This document shows positions 13,701-25,700 of a DNA stretch of 64,000 nucleotides, piece by piece. The stretch lies in the NCBI GenBank assembly GCA_016490735.1, contig JAEMWC010000361.1:536501-600500 (forward strand). The letters are read 5' to 3'. Source of the stretch: Pachyseris speciosa (lineage: Eukaryota; Cnidaria; Anthozoa; Scleractinia; Pachyseridae). How positions within the stretch are numbered: position 1 is the stretch's first letter; the number at the start of each line of letters is the position of its first letter. Made by a program: the position numbers and the translations under genes. A model generated the notes under the pieces. That model was not told the origin of the DNA. It saw only the letters and a program-made list of their open reading frames with translations, and made no database searches.

Positions 13701-16700
13701 CCCTCCATCAAAGCGATAGTTCCAACGTTGGAAGCAGGCTCACGTTGTTGTAAGGAAAACGATATGGCATAAGGAAGATAACCAGTTTCTTCTTTGCTCT
13801 TGTCTCAGAATGTTGCTGGACACTTCTCCCAAGAGAGGTTGCAAAGTCCCTCATCCCTCTTGTTTCGTCAAGGGTCATTCTCGCTATTCCGTCTTCAACC
13901 AACGATACAGGTGGCTTGGGCGGAGGAGGGGAATCCATGACTTTGTTTGGATAATAGCTGTTAGGGCCAGTAAAGTAATGGAAATGACCTCGATACATCC
14001 TCCTCTAAAGCTCTCTCACACAAGAAGCGCGTCGAATGCCATATTGCAGTTTAGTGGGCATGGCACCGTCTTGCCTCATGAGGAAAAAGAACTTCTCTAC
14101 CATTAACGTAACTAAAACAGACGGCCGAACGTGCTCAATAAGATTTTCGGCACCTAACTCCCAGAAAAGATTTTGTAGTCGAGTGAGGCTGCCATGCATC
14201 AGTTCAAAGGATCTCCTTGTTGCGTACGGAAAAACTTGGTCAGGACCTTGGGTTGATGTTCTGCCGGTCCTCTCCTTTGTTTGCTGCCCCCAGGACATCA
14301 AAAACTCCACCCATCTCTCTATTACTGACATTGCCTCGAAAAAGGGGAACCTTGCTGCTCCTCCGTGGTGGTCAATGTCAAACACCTGTGCGTATGTATA
14401 CAGAAGTGATGACAGTTTATGAAATGGTTCTGCGTTGGTGACTACTCTGACTGCCTTGTTTCCACTGTCACAAATAAATAGGGAACGTCCCATATTTGCG
14501 ATACCGTGAGGGGAACAAAATCTGGCTGATGAGACAACACCATCCTCATTTCCTGGATCGTTATCTTTTCCAGAAAAGAGCTCGACCCTTGGAGTAGTGT
14601 CCACATGAGAAACCTTTGCGATGGTATTGTTCCCACACGACACGAAGAGACATTTGTCTACAAGACACATTCCAGAAGGAGACGAAATAAGGGGAGAAAC
14701 GATTGTAGATAGCCATGTTCCAAAATTAGCGTGCAAGATCATAATTCCAGCTTCGTTTTTGGTACCGTTTGCAACAAATAATCGGTCATTTGAGAACGCG
14801 ACTGCCACTGGAATAACACTGCTGTTAATTTCATTTGCTGGGTAGAGTTGCCGAAGTCATTACCAGAAATCCGCGGCACGTTTATCACGTTTATCACGTT
14901 TAGCACGTTTACCAGGAAATAATTTATTCATGCCCCACGCGGCCTTTAAAATGGCCGCCGGAGTTACTAAAGAATGCATGAATTTCAACAGAAAACTTCA
15001 GATGAATTTACCGGTGGCAATGCTGCTTATTTTCCGCACATCGCATATGAAATATAAACCTTTAACGGAGTGTTCTGTGTTACTTTTTAGACTGAAAACG
15101 TTAATTAACTTCGGATAATTTTCAATTGAAAAACTTCGGTTACTGAACCCTATACAGTGACCATTTTAGTCAGATTTTAGTAAAATTATTCACCTTTAAT
15201 ACAAATTTTGCAATGCATTTCCTCGTTCTGACAACCTTCCGCACGTTCGAGTGGAATTACTAGAAAATGAGCATTCCATAATAGCCGCTTTAACCGGTTC
15301 TGTGAAGGATAAGTCCAGACAAATTTACAACGGAAAAAGTGCAACATTCGCAGCCAGTCGATGTTAGGCTTCATTGAGCAAAGCATTGCCCTGAGAATGG
15401 TCGAAGGCGAAGGCAAGAAATGAAGTAAGAGTTTCTGCTCGTTCTCCATACTCGATAGCCATTATTGACATTATTCAGTTTGACTTAGAAACCAAGCCTT
15501 TTTTGCATAAGTCTGCCGGTGTAAAAAATTGCTTTAATTTAGTCGCTCTCGACGCCTTCGCTCAAAAGCCGCCATCTTGAAAACTCGCGTGTCTAGCGTG
15601 CAAATCGCATACCTTTGACTCGCGGGAGCAAAATGTCGCTGATTTCTGGTAATATATTCCACTGCATTGATCTTGTAATTTAACGCTTGTGATATTTTCC
15701 TTGTTTCGTGTCACCTACATAAGGGTCAGGATATTCTTGCAGGAGTGTACGGCCACAACAAATGGAAAAAGGCCTCAATAACGGCGTTTGGGACGTTGAT
15801 TATCAGAGCAAGTGCAGAGGTGACTGTGTAATTCGACGCGATAGGGATGTTATCTTCCTGTTCCCGTGATTGCAGGCAGAGACCAGATGGTTCTGAGAAG
15901 AGTCTTTTTACCCCGTCGCGGCAACCTGACTGGCTATGTCCTGCAAATGACGTCAGAGTAGCAGGGCAATAAAGATCACCCGACATTACCTGGTTTAACT
16001 GATGATCACTAAAAAACACAGATCCAGATTCTTGATGTATAGTAGCATCAACAGGACAGATCATAGTCCCTGGTCTGTTTTGCCTCCAAAATGTGTATAT
16101 CTCAGGAACAATGGTTACAACTACACCTTCTTTTCGAAGCACCCGTTGAACACTTGGTGAATAGACCTCCAGAGTGGTTTCCACTGACATCCTGTCTTTG
16201 TTCTTGGCGTTTAGACTTACAGCCTTCATCACTGCAGATGACATAATGCTGTTTTTGTCTCGTCAGATAGCTAAGATTAAGATTACGCCTTTCATCCAGA
16301 AAAAGCCAGTACCAGAACACAGCGAAGCGGAAAGACTTCAAATTATGAGGCGGGTCTGGCATGGGAAATTGAAAAGTCTCTGGGTAAAGGCTAAATAACC
16401 TCTCCATGAAAGCCTTTTTACAAGATTCACAATCGGAACACCAGCCAAGTAGCAAAATTCTGAAACATGTCCGATCTTTTTCGAGACAATTTGAACAGGG
16501 TCTTGCTGTTGGATGCCATTCTTTGAATCCCGCATAGAGACATGCATCGCAAACGCGTTTATCGGTCCAGCAATCTTCGCACGTATAAAAGCACTCGTCT
16601 GTCGTCTGGCCCAGTATGAGGCATGCTTCACAAACGTTGATGATGGTCAGCGTATCATGCAAATCTTGTACAAACTTGCCATCCACTTTGCGAAACTCCG

Positions 16701-19700
16701 TAAAACACAGCTACTGGTCGAGACACATTGAAGTAAGATGTACTTCTAACGCTAGAGTGTTGAATTTGCATGATTTGAGATGGGCTACTATCTCTGTGTC
16801 TGACTTAACTAACAGTTCTTTAACTTCATCTGCCAACATCACACCGATAATACCATTAGCCTGTTGTGAAACCTGAAGACCTGGTTTAATAGCCATAGCA
16901 TCACTCCCTGTATCGATAAGAAAACCACACCCTGTCTCTTTAAACTGATTGCTTCAGTTACTCTCAATTGAAAGAAGATTCGACACACATCGTCAATTTT
17001 AACACCGTCGATCACATGGGGCATCGGGCTCATAGCTGAAATGGTTCGGGGTGAAAGACCACCAAAAATTTGATTTCCGATCCATTCAGCTGGTGACAAA
17101 CTTACATCCCCAAGGTTTCATTTACTGTAACCACCGACACCATTGAAAAAATGCGTTGCTCTTTATCCATGTAAAAATTGATTTGATTGAAGCCAAGATG
17201 TTAAAGCAGGAAACTCACCCGGAAAGCCTTGGGAAACTGGTAAAATAACAACTAAGGGCTCTGGAGCAAAATGCGTTGACTTCCTCATAAAATACATGTG
17301 TCCTTGGTAAAAGTCCAGATTGGACTAAATGTGTTGAAGAGTGTTGTGTGTTGAAGTTAATCTCTTTATAGCACCTTTTGCGGCGACATTATTTTTTGTA
17401 AACAAATGAGCCACCTTAATTGAGTTTAAGAAATGCTATAGGCAAGAACACACTCAGTGGTACCCAAAATGAATTAGTAGTCTCATTTCATTTTTGCGGA
17501 CCCCACTTTAGTATCAAAACTTCGTTTCTCGGCGACCCAAATTAGCCTGATTTTAACTTAGAACATTTTCATGAGCGATGTTGAAGTCAATCTAAGAGCA
17601 CCTTTTGCGGCGACATATTTTTTGTAAACAAATGAGCCACCTTAATTGAGTTTAAGAAATGCTATAAGCAAGAACACGCTCAATGGTATCCAAAATGAAT
17701 TAGAAGTCTCATTACGCGGACCCCACTTTAGTATCAAAACTTCGTTTCTCGGCGACCCAAGTTAGCCTGATAATAACTTAGAACATTTTCATGAGCGATG
17801 TTGAAGTCAATCTCTTTACTGAGAAAATAATGATACAGCACCTTTTGCGGCGACATTATATTTTGTAAACAAATGAGCAACCTTCATTGAGTTTCGATTG
17901 AGTTCATTGCAAGAAACATTGCCAAACTGAAACCCCTTAAAAGAATATTTTATGGTTCCTGGTATCGGCAAAATGTTCCTCATTATGCCCAGTGACGAGG
18001 TATTTGTTTACAACAAGGGCTTAATTATACAAAGATACTTTTACGCACCAATACTGAGAGAGTAGAAAGAGTAAGCTATGAAACCAGAGCTATCAACCCT
18101 CCGAGTCTTCAAATAGTGAGAATTGTGATAGATTACGTCATAATGCACATGACGTCATTGTAACATTTGATCTGAATGGTTTATTTCCGACTAATAACAT
18201 TATTGCTTATATTACAATGGCAACGCTTGCAAGAACGGTTTGTCGGAGACGGTTTATGAGGAAACGTTTGAATTTTGTTATCCATGTTAACAATAAAATA
18301 GCTCAAACAACGCAAAATATTTGAAATTTTATTGTTGTGAAAGTCGAGTCTCACAAGAAATGGAAAACTCCGGTGATTATCCGGGAGATTTCAGACTTTA
18401 ATCTGGAGACCGGGAGATACGATCCAAAATCTGGAGTCTCCCGGATTATCCGGGAGGGTTGACAGCTCTGTGAAACAGTGAATTTTCGAACATTTGTACT
18501 AGAAGAAATTTGGTGATGACAGCATGAATTGAATAAGAATGATACACTCTGCCGCGCCAGTAGCGATCGACTCTCTCGAGACTCACTACTAACAAAAAAT
18601 CGAACTTTTTAAACCATGTTAAAATCGCGGAGGTTAGAAACATGTGTGTCAAATATTGAGACAAGTGGAGATTTTCAAAGAGTTAGCTGTTGTTAGCAAC
18701 AGGCCATCGATCGAAATGCTAAACCAAAGGCGAGAAGTCAAGCGGGAAAATGCAAGATTTTGGATTCTATTTGGAACGACAGTGAAATATTATAGTGGTC
18801 TTCAAATACAGTACTTATAACTTTTGGTGCTGTTTTCATAACCAGTTTGGACAAATTTATATTTATGAGTCTTGCTACTCGATTTAAAATCGAATCTACA
18901 ACTGAAGAAAATTAATGTAATCCCTTCTTATCGTCTGGAATCATTTACTGAATCTGAACCTAATTTCCCTGTGACGATTCACGCCACTTAATGACCCTAA
19001 TGCGGCAAAATATTTTACTGGAATTCTCCGATTATATTTTGTCCCAAGATACATGCATTTTAATAACAGAGGTTCAGATAAACATAGAAATCATCATCTC
19101 GATTCATCCTTGTGATGGCTTCTTTTAGGTGATCGCGATCTGGACACGGAGAGACAAGAAACATGCTAGTTAATTTGTCTGTATTGTGCCATGAAGCAAT
19201 TTATAGTCGATTATGGCTCATTAGAAACTTGTCTTTTTGTGTTTGAAATCCATCTAAAAGACTGGTTTGCACTGGCCTGTTGGTCAACCGCTTTGAACCG
19301 CGGCTCCGTCTTTCATGGAGTCTTTCATGATCAGGCGACAAGGAACGTGAGCTGAAGGGAAAATGTCAAACATCAGATTCCACAACTTAAAGAAAATAGA
19401 TTCAAATAGACACTTTTGTGAAACAAACCAAGGTAGATATAAAGTCGCCTTACCGTCGATCACGACTTCTTTTCTTTCCCTTGCTCTTCCCCATTATTAC
19501 AGCGTTGAAACAGCTGAAAAACCAAACAACGCCGTGACACCACCTTGCAACGTCCACGTGAATCTTAGGTCATACGGTACATAACGGACATTTGACAGAA
19601 AAACTGTCAAGCTGTCAATTGCCTGTCAAGTTGTCTCGCAAATTGAATAGTTCCAGCCGGACGTTTTGCAGGGAGACTTTTCGCGTCTTTTGAATTAAGT

Positions 19701-22700
19701 TTTATCTTGCACATTCCCGATTTGCCAAAACAAACAAACAAACAAACAAATCTGAAGATGTATCACAAAATACATAAGCAAAAGAAAGTGTTATTCATTA
19801 TTCCACTGGCATAACTGCGTTATTCATTATTCCGGCGTTTCCAGACCCGATTATTCATTATTCATTTTTTATTTATACCTGTTATTCATTATTCAGCTTC
19901 CACCCCTGATTTAAATAAGTTTTAGCGATGGTTTTGTTGCAGACGTAAACGATTGCGACAGCAACCCGTGTTTGAACAATGGAACTTGCGTTGATAAGAC
20001 AAACAACTTTACTTGCAGCGGTGCACCAGGATTTGTCGGTGATCGGTGTGAAGGTTAGAACCCGGGGTTATAGTTTACAAGAGTCACTGTTTGAGTAATG
20101 ATCGACTTAAATTATCAGTTAATTTTCATTTGTCGCCTGGAGCAAACTGCTTTGTAATGTTGCCCAATATGTAATTTTTCTTGAAGTTTAAGGTGCAAAT
20201 ATAATTTTCTGTCTGAAAATCGCGGTTAGAATAAAACCAAAACTTTTCCAACCTCGTTCCCAGGGCTTTTCTCCACCAAGAGGAGGGCGGGCGGCCTACT
20301 CTCGGCGGAGAAAAGCCCTGGGAACGAGGTTGATTCAGACCTTCGACAGTTGCATGGCAGGTAATTATTCATACGGTGAAAATATCGACTGAGGCGCCGA
20401 AACCACTGGGATGGATCAAAGTAAAATTTAAAACGTTCTCTAGCTTGAAAAGACCTTCAGCTAAAATTTGCAGCAATAATCCACTATCGAAAATCTTTTC
20501 AGCAATCAGTGACACTTTTGAAAAAATTGACACACGTTAAAAATGTTCTGACCTGCACTCGATGCAACGTATCAATCACCAGTTTCAAACTTTCCCGTTA
20601 CAGGTATGATGTTTTGTAAGAAATTAGAAGAATCGCCGTTCTTGTTGTGTTTGTTATTCTGTTCGGCCGCGGTTCCAGTTTTTTGCTCCACGCATCGAGA
20701 CTGATATTTCTATAAGCCATTTCTTGAAGCATAACCTGGACATTTGTCTCATTTAGCTACTTCTTTGTGTCCAAAACGAGTAGATTACTGAACAAAAGTA
20801 ACAACGATTAAAAGTCTAATTCTAGGCTTCAATTTATTTAAAAAGTGCACCTAAACCTAAAAAAATTTTTTCGCTAAAATAAATCTTTGCACCTGTTTGA
20901 AAAGCATTGCGCCTTTTTAAGCAAATCTTGACTAGTTCTTTTGTCTATGAGTTTTCTAGGGTGTTAAAGTTGCATTACAAAGCAGTTTGCTCCAGGCGAC
21001 AAATGAAAATTAACTGATAATTTAAGTAGGTCATTACTCAAACAGTGACTCTTGTAAACTATAACCCCAACTGGTTCTAACCTTTACACCGATCACCGAC
21101 AAATCCAGCCCCTTCTGACTCGGTCGTGGGGCAGACGATGGCCAGATTTAGTAACGTTAACACCTTAGAAAACCCAAAATAACTACTCAAAATTTTCTCA
21201 CAAAAAAAAAAAGGCGCAATGCGTTTTAAACAGGTGTAAAGATTTATTTTAGCGAAAAAAATTTGGGGGTTTAGGTGCACTTTAAGTTACATTACCGAAC
21301 TTTGTACAATCCACTAAAGTAAAAACACGCATCTACAAAAATAGCAAACGGTTTGTCAAAAGAAAGAACTTCTTCCGCCAAGTTTGAGCTACTCGTTCCT
21401 CCCATTAATGCCGGTGAAGTGTTAAGTGAACTTTAGTGGTGAGCTGCAAGACGCCGCGGTAAAGTGTACAAGCCGTTGAAGCCACACAATCCGGGCGCCA
21501 TACAAGTGGATCCAAAATTTAAGAATTTCCTGAGAAAAATGTTTTTCTTAACCATGGTGCTCCGCTAAAATGTTTCACTGTTGTATCTTATTAAAAGAGG
21601 CCGGGGAAACGATACACTCAGACAACTCTCTTTTTCCTTTTAAATTAACATTTTGCTACTTTTCGTCAATTTCAAGTCTATGCTCCCAGAGGAAAACACT
21701 ACCTTGCGAAGTAACGTGTGACGGTCTGTAAATCCAATTCCTACATTGCCGCAAACAGGGAAGCTCTTTCCCTACGATGCGCGATTGAACTTTTAAAATA
21801 CAATGATGGAAGAGTTCTTTTAGACATTCGAGGACATCATCTCACCTAAACGCAGTTTGGACATACCGTATTTCCTCAAACAAGCGCCCTCCCCCAAACA
21901 AGCGCCCACCTCCTCGGCCAAAATAGAAAATAAGTGCCCCCATTCCCTCCCTCAATTTTTTTCTAAAGGGATACAAGGAAGATCTGTTTCCATTGTCACT
22001 TCATTTGCAGTCTTTTAAGCTTCAACTATACCGGCATCACTGCATGTAGGGAACTGTCTGTTTTCCGTCAGCCCTTTCCAGTTATTTGTATCTCCTTGTG
22101 CTTGCAGAGTTCTTTTGTGTGCAAAATAGTAGTACAGTTCGTTTTTAGAGAAACGTCATAAGCGCCCCCTCTTTTGGGCGAAATTTTAAATAAGCGTCCG
22201 GGCGCTTATTCGAGGAAATGCGGTATAACAAGAGAACACCCAGATGCACTGGAAAGGGGTTTCGAAGATGTAGGTGACTATGTTCACGTTACCGGTTTAA
22301 CTGAAGTCGTTACATACCAAAACATTTATAATCAAAGGATTACCGCAAATGAAATTTCTTTTGAATCCATTGTGTTTCGACCTGTCAAGAGTGAAACTTA
22401 CTGCATTTTTCTTTTAGTCAAGTATGAGAAGATATTTTATACAAACGACCCACGCATCACGCGTAACACGTAACACCATGAAATATGCGGTCACTCGTTT
22501 GAGATGAATCACGTACGCTGATAGGTTAGGATAAAGTTTACATGTTGGAATATGTGAATTTACTGCTAAAATGGTTTGTTTCCTTTGAAAATAGAATGTT
22601 TCAATTAATCTCGTCATATATAGCTTAAGTGATTCGCACGGAAATGTCGACAAGTAGACAAATGAATGTAAACTTGCTTTCTTGTTATTGTTATTTTCAC

Positions 22701-25700
22701 ACTTTTTTCAATTTTGAGGGCAAAGGGTACCAGGACCTTTGTACCAACACTGAGAGGTATTGTTATGCTTCTCACGTCACGTTTCCAAAACATTCACGGA
22801 CTATAACAATAAAGTAATTCACACCGCTTCTTTGTGGTGACGACTTGATGAATGACGACCAAGCGAAAATGTGCAACTAAGGCCGGAAATTTTACGAATG
22901 TTACGAATCATACGAATCATTTATGAAAAGTTCTTGGTCTGGAAGTTCAGTATCTGTCTTTTTCCCATCTTTGTTCACGAACGCCAATAATATTGAACCT
23001 TTAAACATTTAACTTGAAACTCGTTTGTTTTCCTTACAAGCGTAAACGACCGGACAAATTGTCCGGCCATCTAAGGATTTGGCCGGACAAAATCTATTTT
23101 TGACCGGACATTGTCCGTTGACCGGAAGTTATTTCAAGCCCTGGGTGCTTCGAATCCAAGGGCCTTAACTACCGCTTGTGGCGTGGCTTGCAAGGAAAAC
23201 AAAAGGACTGCATTCTCGATCAAGTCGTTAGACGGGTGCTCTCCCCTCGATAGAATCTCCGGCTACTTGTCTTCGTTAAATCTGCTTGTTCTTTAGTGCG
23301 ATAATACCCTGCGAGCAGAGTCTCCTTCGACAGAAAAATCGGAAAGATCTAGGAAGATCGAAGGAGCCTCTGCTCGCAGGGTAGTGCGATAATTATGACA
23401 TCAGCAAGCTTGCTGTAACCTTTAAAGTCAATGGCTCTAATCGATAGAAATACAATTAAGACGTCTTACTTACTTATGTAAAGCTTCAGGCCGGGAATTA
23501 TAATTTTACCCTTGCTACTTCAATTCATTGATTTCTTTGGTTATTTTTTTCACCTAACTTAAGATTCGTATATAATATATAACCACGAGGGGGGCTCGCA
23601 AAGATAACTCCTTTCATCTGATCATGCCGGGTGAAGATATATTTTCATTTTATATAAGAGACTCAGCACTAACTTCTGCATCGATTTTCGTGTTATAGAT
23701 GGATACTCCTTCCTATTTCCACGTAAAGAGGTCAATGATTACGTCATCGTTGATGGCATGCCCAGCCTCTCAGCATTAACAGCTTGTTTCTGGATGAGAT
23801 CCAATGACACAATAAATCGCGGCACACCACTTAGTTACGCAGTGCCTAATAATCATAACGAATTCACTTTCTTAGGCTACAATCGCTTTTCCTTGTTTGT
23901 TGGAGGCGCAAGTAGGTAAGCAAGAAATGTTCTGGCAATAATACGCCATTTTACAGTCTTTCCCGTAAAACCGCGAACACCAGAAATCTCTATGGAATGT
24001 TATTGTGTTTCAAGTAAAAAGCCAATCACGCGTGAGAAAACCAAACCGCAAACAGTAACGGTAATTAGGTTGTGGTTTCATGTTGCTTCTGATTGGCCGC
24101 GAAACAATAAAAATTCCAGAAATTTTTTCTGGTGTTCACGGTTTTACGGGACGGACTGTAAAGTGCTAAGATTACAGTTAATAGTGTGACAAAGGGTGCG
24201 CTGTTCTTATCATGGGATTGCAAAAATAGTACAGTACAAACAAATTTGGTAATACATTAATGGCATGTAGCCGGTTTCCATATAGTGTATTATACTTTAA
24301 AAGAGCGTACAAGGAATTTATTTCTTGAGTTAGATTGGGTCTCCCTCATTGTATTTAAATTCCTTAATGAATCTGCCTGTCTTCTCTTTGTAACTTATTT
24401 TACCGTAATTATGACATTCATAATCACAATGCTAGAAATAAATCTAATCTTGATATAGTAAAAATAACTTCAAAGTCTGGCTACACGTCTTTTACCTACT
24501 CAGCTAAAAATTTACAACAGCCTAAATACTGATATGCTACTTGCCTGGCGAAAAGATGACTGAAAAGAAATTTAGAGTCATCCGACCGGTGCTAGGGAGG
24601 TCTAGGTTCCATTCCTGCCTGGGATTCTGAATTTCTTTCTAGTTGTCCTTTCGCCCGTTGCTAGGCAACTAACCATCATTATTAATCACAATATCGCACT
24701 GAATCACATTTACATTGTCGAGCCCGAAGACCAGTGGAACACATTGTATAAGAACCTAGATTAACGACCTGGCTCACTAGGGGTTCCATTAGCTCAGTGG
24801 TTAGAGCATCCGACCTGTGTTAGGGAGGTCGTAGGTTTGATTCCTGCCTGGGACCCTGAATTTCTTTTCAGTTGTTCTTACGCCCGTTGCCAGGCAACTA
24901 GGATATTATCTTTCCCACGGGCACATCACGCCATTACCATCATTATTAATCACAGCCTAAATATTGCTACAAAATGATCTGCCAGATAGCGCATTTAGGT
25001 CATTTTCTACCAATTATTAATGGTGCGACACTTATAGATTCCAGTAATGCATTATGTTTTATTTAACAATTGGTTTATGGGTCAGCATGCGTTCATCGAA
25101 ATATGAAGCACGAAAAGAGAGCACGAAAGATGCGTAGGGGGCGTAGCCGAGAGCAACTCTACCTTCTTTAGTGCTCTCCAAACTTCACAAGTGCTTCGTA
25201 TCTCGATGAAGGCACAGCTGACGCATAAACCAATTGTTTTATAACATTTTCAATGCGGTAGTTTAAATATTTTGTAAAGAGGAATTCCCTCTGCTACGTC
25301 ATCAGCGTCCAAAATAGGAATACTGAAGCACGCTCCCGCAATTGGATTAATTAATTAATTATAGATTAACTTCAGACGCACAGCGTCATTGTAAATAAGT
25401 GTTAACTTAGTTTATACCCGGAGGGGGGGGGGGGGTACTCCCATATAAGGGCTGTATAGGTATGTGCTGTGGGATAGCGTATGGTTTTTGAGCCGGGTTC
25501 TCGATCCTTAAATAGGGTATCATTTTTGCCCATGTTGGCAAAGTGTTCCTGGTGTGATCCTTAGACAGGGTGCCTAAATTGTATCAGCTAAAATAGCAGT
25601 TCGTAAATATCCAGCTAAACGAAATTTTGTGTTTTTCCGTGGCGGTTAGTCGTCGTTTTGATCGTCTCCCATTAGCCTGCGGACACTGACAGTTTTCCGT

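Noticed and set aside
15186..15449. 87-codon minus frame inside the element at 14859-15653
   Set aside because: No transposase or other known motif; probably chance.
24781..24855. tRNA gene on the + strand
   Set aside because: The anticodon arm does not pair, and the sequence continues into a repeated SINE body.
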